Origin: Oleiagrimonas sp964566965
GTDB lineage: Bacteria; Pseudomonadota; Gammaproteobacteria; Xanthomonadales; Rhodanobacteraceae
DNA length: 35,573 bases
Assembly: GCA_964566965.1 (NCBI GenBank)
Contig: CAZMKO010000016.1
Location: forward strand, 1 to 35,573
Reading direction: 5' to 3'
The position numbers and the translations under genes are program-made. Each line of letters starts with the position of its first letter. Within the stretch, counting starts at the first letter, position 1. Shown here one piece after another: positions 1-6,733 of the stretch. Under the pieces are notes generated by a model. That model made no database searches. It was not told the origin of the DNA and was given only the letters and a program-made list of their open reading frames with translations.

Positions 1-33
1 CCGAGTCCCGGCCTCACCCCGAGCTTCACCCTG

Positions 34-1248
34 ATGTCCACCTACCGCTACAAAGCCATCAGCGCCGAAGGCGAAACCCTGCACGGCAGCATGGAGGCGG
101 CCAGTGTGGAGGAAGTGGTCGCCAAGCTGCAGGATCAGGGACACACGCCGCTGGATGCCGCGCCGGCGGATGCCGGGGCCGGCGCGCGCAGTTTCGCGTG
201 GTTGCGGCGCGGGCCGTTTTCGGGGGATCAGTTGGCGCTGTTCACGCATCAACTGGCCACCTTGCTGGGGGCGGGACAGCCGCTGGACCGGGCGTTGACG
301 TTGCTGCTGGAGCTGCCCGAGGGCGCGTCGGCGCAGAAACTGATCGAGCGCGTGCGCGACCGCGTGCGCGGCGGCAGCACCTTGTCGCGGGCGTTGCAGG
401 AGGAACATGACGCCTTCCCGCGCCTGTACATTTCGCTGGTGCGCGCGGGCGAGGCCGGCGGCGCGCTGGAGGGCACGCTGCGGCGCCTGGCCGACTACCT
501 GGAGCGCGCGCAGGCGCTGCGTTCCAGCGTCATCAACGCCTTGATTTACCCGGCGTTTTTGCTGGTCGGCGTGCTCGGCTCGTTGGTGCTGCTGATGGCT
601 TATGTGGTGCCGCAGTTCGTGCCCATCTTCGACGACATGGGCGTGCCGCTACCGTGGATCACCAAGGTGGTGCTGGCGGCGGGGCAACTCATCCAGGGCT
701 GGTGGTGGCTGCTGGTGTTGGTGTTGGTCGGCGCGGTGCTGGTGTTGCGCGCGCGCTTGCGCGACCCGGAATTGCGTCAGGCTTTCGACGCCTGGTTGCT
801 GCGCGCGCGGGTGGTCGGCCCGTTGCTGCTGAAAGTGGAGACCGCGCGCATCGCGCGCACCCTGGGCACGCTGCTTTCCAATGGCGTGCCGCTGCTTGGG
901 GCACTTTCCATCGTGCGGCAGGTCACACGCAACAGGGCGCTGGACCAGGCACTGGCCGAAGCGGCCGAGGCGGTCAAGGGGGGCACCGGTCTCGGACACG
1001 CTCTGGCGCACACGGAGGTGTTTCCGCGCCTGGCGTTGCAGATGATCGAAGTCGGCGAGGAAGCCGGCGACATGGACGCGCTGCTGCTGAAAGTCGCCGA
1101 CACCTTCGATGCCCAGGCCCGCCGCGCCATCGACGCCATGCTGGCGGCCCTGGTCCCGGTGCTGACCCTGGTGATGACCGCGCTGGTGGCACTGATCATG
1201 GCAGCGATCCTGCTGCCGCTTTTGAGCTTGACGAGCAGTATTCATTGA
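34..1248 (+). CDS. gspF: Type II secretion inner-membrane platform protein GspF
   Basis: 404 residues, the usual GspF length. GspF is the polytopic inner-membrane platform protein that couples the GspE ATPase to pseudopilus assembly. The N-terminus (MSTYRYKAISAEGETLHGSM) is the family's typical opening. Two repeated GspF/PilC helical domains follow (about residues 66-190 and 269-390), each with the conserved pattern of an H-Q-L-A/T-L-L segment and an E-x-G-E/G-x-L segment. Hydrophobic segments lie near residues 168-192, 220-238 and 370-395. gspE is expected upstream, outside the window. The first ten bases of the window (CCGAGTCCCG) resemble the heptamer repeats found around gspG, so the repeats may also flank this gene. 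The ATG at 34 fits homologues, although its ribosome-binding site is weak. The identification is firm. Confidence 0.95.
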   Translation: MSTYRYKAISAEGETLHGSMEAASVEEVVAKLQDQGHTPLDAAPADAGAGARSFAWLRRGPFSGDQLALFTHQLATLLGAGQPLDRALTLLLELPEGASAQKLIERVRDRVRGGSTLSRALQEEHDAFPRLYISLVRAGEAGGALEGTLRRLADYLERAQALRSSVINALIYPAFLLVGVLGSLVLLMAYVVPQFVPIFDDMGVPLPWITKVVLAAGQLIQGWWWLLVLVLVGAVLVLRARLRDPELRQAFDAWLLRARVVGPLLLKVETARIARTLGTLLSNGVPLLGALSIVRQVTRNRALDQALAEAAEAVKGGTGLGHALAHTEVFPRLALQMIEVGEEAGDMDALLLKVADTFDAQARRAIDAMLAALVPVLTLVMTALVALIMAAILLPLLSLTSSIH

Positions 1249-1274
1249 TTGCATTGCTTTTGGGAGGTAAGGGT

Positions 1275-2051
1275 ATGTCGACATTTTTGACCGTTTGGCG
1301 GGGGGAAGACGGGACTCGGGACTCGGGACTCGGGACTCCGAGAGACGGCGGGACCCGGGACCCGGGACCCGGGACCCGTGGACGGGGCAAGCGTGTGTCG
1401 TACCGTTTTATTCGGAGCTTTTCCGTGGGCACCGGTTTTGCGTGGCAAGCCCGCAAGCCGGGCACTACTCGAAACCCTGTACGCACGAACAACCGTGTAC
1501 TGCCGGATAACCTCGAGCCTCCCGCCTTACGGGTCCCGGGTCCCGGGTCCCGGGTCCCGCCCCATGCCCGAGTCTCGAGTCCCCAGTCCCGGGTCCCGCC
1601 CCATGCCCGAGTCTCGAGTCCCCAGTCCCGGGTCCCGCCCCATGCCCGAGCCTTGCGCCAAAAAGGCTTCACCCTCCTCGAAATGCTCGCCGTCATCGTC
1701 CTCATCGGCATCGTCGGCACCATCGTGGTGACGCAGGTCGGCAAGAACATGCAGAAGGGCAAGTACGGCGCCGGCAAGGCGCAGCTGGTGACGCTGTCGC
1801 AGAAGATCGAGAACTACGCGCTGGACAACGGCGCGCCGCCGGAAAAGCTGGATGCCCTGGTCACCAAACCGGGCAACGCCGACAACTGGATGGGACCCTA
1901 CGCCAAGGAATCGGACCTCAAGGATCCGTGGGGCCACGCCTTCGGTTACCGCTATCCGGGCGAACACGGCACCTTCGACCTGGTGTTCTACGGCCAGGAC
2001 GGCAAGGCCGGCGGTGACGGGTTCAACAAGGATGTGGGCAACTGGCAATGA
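1275..2051 (+). CDS. gspG: Type II secretion major pseudopilin GspG, with repeat-expanded leader
   Basis: GspG is the major pseudopilin of the secretion pseudopilus, processed by the prepilin peptidase. The mature part (127 residues from the Phe at 1668) has the cleavage motif QKG^FTLLEML with Glu5, a hydrophobic helix, the conserved MGPYAKESDLKDPWG segment, and a C-terminal calcium-site-like GQDGKAGGDG...NW. Two starts are possible. ATG 1275 has a strong GGGAGG site 7 nt upstream and sits 26 nt after gspF, but gives a leader of about 131 residues that translates through the heptamer repeats. TTG 1653 would give a normal leader (MRQKG) with only a weak GAG upstream. I list the longer form because its ribosome-binding site is clearly better; a short form is quite possible. 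The gene overlaps gspH by ATGA. Function is certain; the start is not. Confidence 0.85.
   Translation: MSTFLTVWRGEDGTRDSGLGTPRDGGTRDPGPGTRGRGKRVSYRFIRSFSVGTGFAWQARKPGTTRNPVRTNNRVLPDNLEPPALRVPGPGSRVPPHARVSSPQSRVPPHARVSSPQSRVPPHARALRQKGFTLLEMLAVIVLIGIVGTIVVTQVGKNMQKGKYGAGKAQLVTLSQKIENYALDNGAPPEKLDALVTKPGNADNWMGPYAKESDLKDPWGHAFGYRYPGEHGTFDLVFYGQDGKAGGDGFNKDVGNWQ
1311..1377 (+). repeat. Heptamer arrays, left arm of element 1
   Basis: (GGGACTC)x4 at 1311-1338, the 11-mer CGAGAGACGGC at 1339-1349, then (GGGACCC)x4 at 1350-1377. The 11-mer and its flanking arrays reappear inverted at 2310-2376. The last array forms a perfect 28-bp inverted repeat with 1531-1558. Confidence 0.95.
1378..1530 (+). repeat. 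Core of heptamer element 1
   Basis: 153 nt between the inverted arrays. Its last ~64 bases (1467-1530) match 2246-2309 at about 50 positions, in the same orientation. Most differences fall at codon positions 1 and 2 of the open frame, so the encoded peptide does not look selected. Confidence 0.75.
1531..1650 (+). repeat. Right arm of element 1 with 39-bp direct repeats
   Basis: (GGGTCCC)x4 at 1531-1558. A 39-bp unit (GGGTCCCGCCCCATGCCCGA, then GTCTCGAGTCCCCAGTCCC) occurs at 1552-1590 and 1591-1629, with a partial third copy at 1630-1650. The unit length is a multiple of three, so the gspG frame is kept (SRVPPHARVSSPQ repeated). Confidence 0.93.
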
Positions 2052-2950
2052 GACGGTGGGGGGGTGTCGAGGTTTGGGGTGACGCCGGGGCTCGGGCATG
2101 GGGCGGGACCCGGGACCCGGGACCCGGGACCCGTCATGCCTGGAGGCTGACGTCATCTGGGAACAGGTGGGGGTGCATGCCTGCAAGGCTTCGATCCATT
2201 TGGTTTGCATGGCCTTTTGGCGGCAACTCCAGATGGTCGAAGCAAGCCCGAAGCCCTATACGCAAGAACAATCGTTTATTTACGGATAGCCCCGAGCTTC
2301 TCGCCTTACGGGTCCCGGGTCCCGGGTCCCGGGTCCCGCCGTCTCTCGGAACCCCGAGCCCCGAGTCCCGAGTCCCGACCCATACCAATCGAAACCAGGA
2401 ACACCCGCTATCCCGTGACCTGAATGATGGCGTCAAAACCCGCCCCACCCGGGTCCCGGGTCCCGGGTCCCGGGTCCCGCCATATGCCCGAGTCCCGCAC
2501 CAAAAAGGCTTCACCCTCTTCGAAATGCTGATCGTCATCCTCCTCATCGGCATGGCCGCGGCGGCGGTGGCGGTGTCGGCGTCGCGCGGGTTGGATGCCG
2601 AGCGGGTGCGGGCGGCGGGTACCGATTTGGCTGCGGCGTTGCGCTACACACGCACGCAGGCCATCGTGAAGGGCAAGCCGCAGGTGTTGGCGCTGGACGT
2701 GCGCGGGCGCAGTTACCAGGTGCCGGGCAAGCCGGCGCAGCAGTTGCCGGACCACATGGATTTGAATGTGACCAGTGCGCGCGAGGACCAGCGCGACGGC
2801 CATGTGGCGCGGATCCGATTTTTTCCGGATGGCAGTTCCACCGGCGGCCACGTGGTGCTGCGCCGGGGGGCGCGGCAGTGGCGCATCAACGTGGCGTGGC
2901 TGACCGGCGCGGTGAATATCCAGACCGGTACGGGCGACGGCCACTCATGA
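2048..2950 (+). CDS. gspH: Type II secretion minor pseudopilin GspH, with repeat-expanded leader
   Basis: GspH is a minor pseudopilin, part of the tip complex with GspI, GspJ and GspK. The cleavage site QKG^FTLFEMLIVILLIG (Phe at 2510, Glu5 present) is followed by a 146-residue mature protein with GspH features: A-A-L-R-Y-T-R-T-Q-A, then I-R-F-F-P-D-G-S-S-T-G-G-H-V. ATG 2048 overlaps the gspG stop as ATGA, like the other junctions of this operon, which supports it as the ancestral start. It gives a leader of about 154 residues rich in VPGPGSR, encoded by a second copy of the heptamer-repeat element. ATG 2177 is an alternative with GGTGGGGG upstream. In this frame I find no ATG, GTG or TTG between 2310 and the cleavage site. 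Either a very long leader is made, a rare start such as CTG 2420 is used, or the gene is impaired. Confidence 0.82.
   Translation: MRRWGGVEVWGDAGARAWGGTRDPGPGTRHAWRLTSSGNRWGCMPARLRSIWFAWPFGGNSRWSKQARSPIRKNNRLFTDSPELLALRVPGPGSRVPPSLGTPSPESRVPTHTNRNQEHPLSRDLNDGVKTRPTRVPGPGSRVPPYARVPHQKGFTLFEMLIVILLIGMAAAAVAVSASRGLDAERVRAAGTDLAAALRYTRTQAIVKGKPQVLALDVRGRSYQVPGKPAQQLPDHMDLNVTSAREDQRDGHVARIRFFPDGSSTGGHVVLRRGARQWRINVAWLTGAVNIQTGTGDGHS
2105..2132 (+). repeat. Heptamer array, left arm of element 2
   Basis: (GGGACCC)x4, preceded by CTCGGGCATGGGGC, which is the reverse complement of the GCCCCATGCCCGAG unit of element 1's right arm. It pairs with the array at 2310-2337. Confidence 0.93.
2133..2309 (+). 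repeat. Core of heptamer element 2
   Basis: 177 nt whose last part is a diverged direct copy of the core of element 1; both end in CGCCTTAC immediately before the GGGTCCC array. Confidence 0.75.
2310..2376 (+). repeat. Right arm of element 2
   Basis: (GGGTCCC)x4 at 2310-2337, GCCGTCTCTCG at 2338-2348, then four degenerate GAGTCCC-type heptamers. It is the reverse complement of the left arm of element 1, with an exact 11-mer match and two degenerate heptamers. Confidence 0.93.
2451..2478 (+). repeat. Third GGGTCCC array before the gspH cleavage site
   Basis: (GGGTCCC)x4 followed by GCCATATGCCCGAGTCCCGC and then the codons for the prepilin cleavage site. The following ~80 bases resemble the sequence after the last 39-bp unit of element 1 (1637 onward). 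Confidence 0.93.
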
Positions 2951-3390
2951 AACGTGGCGCCGGCGGTTTCACCTTGCTCGAGGTGCTGGCGGCCATCGTC
3001 GTCATGGCGCTGGCATTCACGATGTTGTTGAAGGCCATGGGCGCGTCGCTGGCGCTGACGCGGAAGGCGGGCCAGCGCACCGAGGTCGCGGCCATGGCGC
3101 AATCGCTGCTGGATGGCGCGTTCGTGATGTCGCCGCCGCAGCCCGGCATTACCCGTGGCCGGTTCGACGACAGCCATCGCTGGCGCCTGGAAGTGCGCCG
3201 CTGGCGGCCGCCGGCCACTGCGCGGCGAGGGCATCGCCGGCAGAGTGACGACGACACGCCCGCCGGCGCGCCGCCGTTGGCGCTGTACAAATTGGATCTG
3301 GCCGTGATGTGGGGGCCGCCCGCGCGCCAGCAGACCGCGCATTTTCGTACCTTGCGTGTGGCGAAACCGGCCACGGAGGGGGCGCCGTGA
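2947..3390 (+). CDS. gspI: Type II secretion minor pseudopilin GspI
   Basis: 147 residues with a normal 7-residue leader, MKRGAGG^FTLLEVLAAIVV, and Glu5. GspI nucleates the GspI-J-K complex at the tip of the pseudopilus. The short body after the hydrophobic helix contains the A-x-x-Q-S-L-L-D region typical of GspI. The ATG overlaps the gspH stop (ATGA). There is a basic, low-complexity patch at about residues 90-105 (RRWRPPATARRGHRRQ) that I do not recognise as a family feature. Gene order (H-I-J) and the leader make the assignment firm. Confidence 0.92.
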   Translation: MKRGAGGFTLLEVLAAIVVMALAFTMLLKAMGASLALTRKAGQRTEVAAMAQSLLDGAFVMSPPQPGITRGRFDDSHRWRLEVRRWRPPATARRGHRRQSDDDTPAGAPPLALYKLDLAVMWGPPARQQTAHFRTLRVAKPATEGAP

Positions 3391-4064
3391 ACGTGTTGCG
3401 GCAGCCCTGCGCGCGCGGCTTCACGCTGCTGGAATTGCTGGCGGCGATGGCGCTGCTGGCCTTGCTGATGCTGGGCGTGTGGTCCGGGATCCGTACCGCC
3501 GCGCAGACCACCAGCCGCGGCCGTGCCCGGGTCGACCGGATGGACCAGATTCGCGGGGCCGAACAGTTTTTGCGTCGCAACCTGGCGCAGACCACGCCGA
3601 TTCCCTGGGCCCGTGATGACGACGGGCAGTCGATCGTGTTCCGTGGCGGGCCGCGCGACATCCGCTTCGTGGCGCCACTGCCGGGTTTTCTGGGGCGCCT
3701 GGGAGCGCAGTGGCAGCGGTTGCAACTGGTGCCCGATGGCGATGACGGGGACCTGCGCCTGCAGATCACCTTCGCGCGCCTGTCGCCGGACGGCAGCGCA
3801 TTGCATCCGATGGACAAGCCCGAAGTGCTGCTGACCGGCATTCGCGAAGGCGTGTTCAATTACCGCGGCCGCGACCTCAAGCGCGAGGACACCGGCTGGC
3901 AGGTGCAATGGCCACGTGGCACCCACGTGCCGGACCTGGTGCGTATCAAGCTGAAACTCGACGACGGTCGCTGGCCGACGCTCACTGTACCCCTGCGCGT
4001 GGATACCAGCGCCGTCAACCGGGCCGGCCTGCGTCTGACGCCGGGCAGCGGGGTGGTGCCATGA
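3387..4064 (+). CDS. gspJ: Type II secretion minor pseudopilin GspJ
   Basis: 225 residues starting at GTG 3387, which overlaps the gspI stop (GTGA) and has GGAGGGGG just upstream. The leader is 11 residues, MNVLRQPCARG^FTLLELLAAM, with Glu5 present. The body has the GspJ pattern: an R-x-R-V-D-R-M-D-Q segment, then V-F-R-G-G-P-R-D-I-R-F-V, then LQLVPDGDDGDLRLQ, and a C-terminal region ending in a W-P-T-L-T-V-P strand. GspJ joins GspI and GspK in the pseudopilus tip. Context and motifs agree. Confidence 0.93.
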   Translation: MNVLRQPCARGFTLLELLAAMALLALLMLGVWSGIRTAAQTTSRGRARVDRMDQIRGAEQFLRRNLAQTTPIPWARDDDGQSIVFRGGPRDIRFVAPLPGFLGRLGAQWQRLQLVPDGDDGDLRLQITFARLSPDGSALHPMDKPEVLLTGIREGVFNYRGRDLKREDTGWQVQWPRGTHVPDLVRIKLKLDDGRWPTLTVPLRVDTSAVNRAGLRLTPGSGVVP

Positions 4065-4969
4065 AACGTGTGCACGGGGCCGGCCGTGCCGGTCGCCAGC
4101 GTGGCGTCGCCCTGATCCTGGTGCTGTGGGCCTGCGCGCTGCTGACCATCATGCTCGGCGGCTACGCGGTGCTGGCGCGGACCGAGGGCACCCAGGCGCG
4201 CTACCAGTTCAACCAGGTGCGTGCCCGCTATGCCGCCGAGGCCGGTCTGGCGCGCGCGGTGGCGGCGCTGAACGATCCCGACCGCCAGGCGCGCTGGCGC
4301 AGTGACGGCCAGCCCTACCGGTTCCATTTCGACGATGCCGACATCCAGGTGCGCATCACCAGCGAGGACGGCAAGGTGGATCTCAATGCCGCCTCGCCGA
4401 AGGTGCTGGAAAACCTCATCGCCAGTGTCGGCGCGAAGGCGGACGCGGCGCATGCCCTGGCCGCGGCCATCGCCGACTGGCGCGATACCGACGAGGACGT
4501 GCGGCCGGCCGGTGCCGAGGCCGATCGCTACGAGCAGGAAGGGCGCGATTACGGGCCGCGCAACGGCCCGTTCGCCAGCCTGCAGGAATTGCAACTGGTG
4601 CTGGGCATGGACGCGTCGCTGTATCGGCGCCTGGAACCGCTGCTGACGGTGTGGTCCGGGCGCAACATGCCCGATCCGGCCTACGCCCCGCCCGGCGTGC
4701 TGGCGGCGCTGCCGGGCATGGATGCCTCATCCGCCGCCGAGTACGTGCGCCGGCGTCACCGGGTCGACCTGTCCAGCCACCTGCCGGACCTGCCCAGCGG
4801 GATGCAGGTATTTGCCGGCAACCCGGGCAGCACGCATAGTATCGTGTCCACGGCCACGCTGGCCGATGGCACGCATGCCGCGTTGCATGCGACCATCCGC
4901 AAGCGCGGCAACCAGCGAAACGGGTTGCCGTACGTGGTATTGCAATGGCGGGAGGGAACAACCCAGTGA
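4061..4969 (+). CDS. gspK: Type II secretion minor pseudopilin GspK
   Basis: 302 residues. GspK caps the pseudopilus tip and is the largest minor pseudopilin. The leader is about 15 residues, ending RQRG^VALILVLW; the usual Glu at mature position 5 is absent, as is normal for GspK. Later segments fit the family: Y-A-A-E-A-G-L-A-R, the helix-hairpin-helix-like D-L-N-A-A-S-P-K-V-L, and F-A-S-L-Q-E-L-Q-L-V-L-G-M. The ATG overlaps the gspJ stop (ATGA), and the stop overlaps the gspL GTG. The call is firm. Confidence 0.93.
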   Translation: MKRVHGAGRAGRQRGVALILVLWACALLTIMLGGYAVLARTEGTQARYQFNQVRARYAAEAGLARAVAALNDPDRQARWRSDGQPYRFHFDDADIQVRITSEDGKVDLNAASPKVLENLIASVGAKADAAHALAAAIADWRDTDEDVRPAGAEADRYEQEGRDYGPRNGPFASLQELQLVLGMDASLYRRLEPLLTVWSGRNMPDPAYAPPGVLAALPGMDASSAAEYVRRRHRVDLSSHLPDLPSGMQVFAGNPGSTHSIVSTATLADGTHAALHATIRKRGNQRNGLPYVVLQWREGTTQ

Positions 4970-6156
4970 CGGTGCTGACGCAAACCTGGCGTCCGCTGGC
5001 CGGGCGCGTGTCGCGTGCCTGGCACGGCTCGCCACTGCCGGGCTTTTTTGCCTGGTGGTGGGGTGAGCTGCGTGCCTGTCTGCCGCGCCGGCTCGTCGCC
5101 GCCCTGGAACGCGATGCCGCCTGGCGTCTGCTGGAACCGGCCGACGGTGTCATCCGCGTGCGCCGGCCGGGCGAGTTGTACGAGCTGGCCCGCATCGACC
5201 TGGCGCAGGCACCGGCCCTGCAGCGCAGCCGGTTGGACGAGGCGCTGGCCGATGTCGACATGCATGATTTGCGTCTGGCGCTGTGCCTGCCACCAGGCCA
5301 GGTGCTGCGCAAGCACCTGCGGCTGCCGGCCGCCGCGCGTGGCGACTTGCGTCGCGTGGCCGGTTTCGAGATGGACCGGCAAACGCCTTTCCGCCTGTCC
5401 GAAGTGTGTTACGACGTGCGGTTGCTCGGGGTCCTGCCGGACGGACGCCTGGATACCGAACTGGTGCTGGTGCCACGTGCGCGCCTGACGCCGATGTTGC
5501 AGACACTCGACGGCATGGGCGTCAAGGTGGACGCGGTGGACGCGCTGGCCGACGGCAGCCGTCTGGGTGTGAACCTGCTGGCTGCCGATGCGCGGCCGGC
5601 GCATCCGCATCCGCGCAAGCGCTTGAACCTGGCGCTCGGCGTGGTGGCGGTGCTGCTGCTGGGACTGGTGATGGGCCAGTGGCTGCACAACCGGCGCGCG
5701 GCGCTGACCGACATGCAGGCCCAGGTGGACGCCCTGCGGGATCAGGCGCGCGACGTGTCCACCCTGCGCCGGCAATTGGTCGACCGGTTGGGCGCGGCCG
5801 GTTTTCTGGTTCGCCAGCGGGCCGGCGCGCCGGCGGTGATCGACGTGCTGGCCGATGTCACCCACCGTCTTCCCGACGATACCTGGCTGATGCGGCTGGG
5901 CATCGATGACGGCGGACGGCTGTCGTTGCAAGGCCAGAGCCCGCACGCCACGGCGTTGCTGAAGCGGCTGGCGGCATCGCCGTATCTTTCCGACCCGGGC
6001 TTCCAGGGCGTCATCCAGACCGACCCCAAGACCCACGACGAGCGCTTCTACATGACGGCCGACCTGCGCGTGCCGGAGGCGGCCGCCAAAGCGGCGCCGG
6101 CGGCCTCGACCGCGAATGACGAGGGAGGGGCCGATGCGCAAACTCAAGCCCGCTGA
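4966..6156 (+). CDS. gspL: Type II secretion assembly-platform protein GspL (PilN-like C-terminus)
   Basis: 396 residues from GTG 4966, which overlaps the gspK stop (GTGA) and follows GGAGGGA by about 8 nt. GspL links the cytoplasmic GspE ATPase to the inner-membrane platform and pairs with GspM. The cytoplasmic actin-like part (about residues 1-215) includes LPPGQVLRKHLRLP and FEMDRQTPF. A single membrane helix lies near residues 219-240, then a short coiled coil and a periplasmic ferredoxin-like domain of PilN type with V-I-D-V-L-A-D-V-T and D-D-T-W-L-M-R-L. The Ala-rich C-terminal tail runs into gspM, whose start lies 23 nt inside this gene. Assignment rests on order and domain layout. Confidence 0.9.
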   Translation: MTVLTQTWRPLAGRVSRAWHGSPLPGFFAWWWGELRACLPRRLVAALERDAAWRLLEPADGVIRVRRPGELYELARIDLAQAPALQRSRLDEALADVDMHDLRLALCLPPGQVLRKHLRLPAAARGDLRRVAGFEMDRQTPFRLSEVCYDVRLLGVLPDGRLDTELVLVPRARLTPMLQTLDGMGVKVDAVDALADGSRLGVNLLAADARPAHPHPRKRLNLALGVVAVLLLGLVMGQWLHNRRAALTDMQAQVDALRDQARDVSTLRRQLVDRLGAAGFLVRQRAGAPAVIDVLADVTHRLPDDTWLMRLGIDDGGRLSLQGQSPHATALLKRLAASPYLSDPGFQGVIQTDPKTHDERFYMTADLRVPEAAAKAAPAASTANDEGGADAQTQAR

Positions 6157-6733
6157 GAGCCGCCTTGCCGCGTTGTTGCTGGTGCTGCTGGTGCTGGCGC
6201 TGGCCTGGCTGGTGCTGGTGCACTGGTGGTTCGTGGCGCCCTTGCGCGATATCGACGCGCAGATGCGATCGCTGCGTGGCGATCAGCAACGCTACGCCGG
6301 TCTGGTGGCGCAGCGCGAGGTGCTGCGCAAGCGGCTTGCCAGCCTGTCGCACGACCAGGCCGATGTCGGCGACTTTCTCGCCGGCAGCGACAGCCACGCC
6401 GCCACGGCCGCGTTGATGCAATACATGGTCGAGCGTACCGCGGCGCATACCGCCCTCGGCACCTGCGAGGTGACCCAGAAGATGCCGGTGCCGTCGGCGG
6501 CCAAGGCCGACGCCCCGTACCGCCGTGTCAGTGCCAACATCAACATGCGTTGCAGCATGCAGGCGCTGGCCGCGGTGCTCAACGACATGGCCTACGGCAA
6601 GCCGCGCCTGTTCGTGGACAACTTCAGCGTGTACCGCACCCCGGTGAAGAGCGACGATGGCAGCGTGTCGCCGCTGGACGTGCAAATGACAGTGTCCGGT
6701 TACACGCAACAGAAAACCGGAGGTGGCTCGTGA
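6134..6733 (+). CDS. gspM: Type II secretion protein GspM
   Basis: 199 residues from ATG 6134, preceded by GAGGGAGGGG. A longer form from 6116 is possible but has no such site. The protein has a short cytoplasmic N-terminus, one membrane helix (about residues 10-32, very Leu/Val-rich), a coiled-coil stretch (about 40-75) and a periplasmic ferredoxin-like domain ending in V-Q-M-T-V-S-G-Y. This is the GspM layout, and GspM pairs with GspL in the inner-membrane platform. The gene sits between gspL and gspN, with a 4-nt GTGA overlap at its stop. Sequence conservation in this family is low, so gene order carries much of the weight. Confidence 0.86.
   Translation: MRKLKPAESRLAALLLVLLVLALAWLVLVHWWFVAPLRDIDAQMRSLRGDQQRYAGLVAQREVLRKRLASLSHDQADVGDFLAGSDSHAATAALMQYMVERTAAHTALGTCEVTQKMPVPSAAKADAPYRRVSANINMRCSMQALAAVLNDMAYGKPRLFVDNFSVYRTPVKSDDGSVSPLDVQMTVSGYTQQKTGGGS

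Noticed and set aside
1378..1731. A plus-strand ORF with MPESRVPSPGSR repeats and several ATGs in the heptamer region
   Set aside because: The ATGs are supplied by the 39-bp repeat unit and are out of frame with gspG; the product is Ser/Pro low complexity and ends inside gspG.
1311..2478. Heptamer arrays as a CRISPR array
   Set aside because: Units are 7 bp, directly adjacent and without variable spacers; there are no cas genes.
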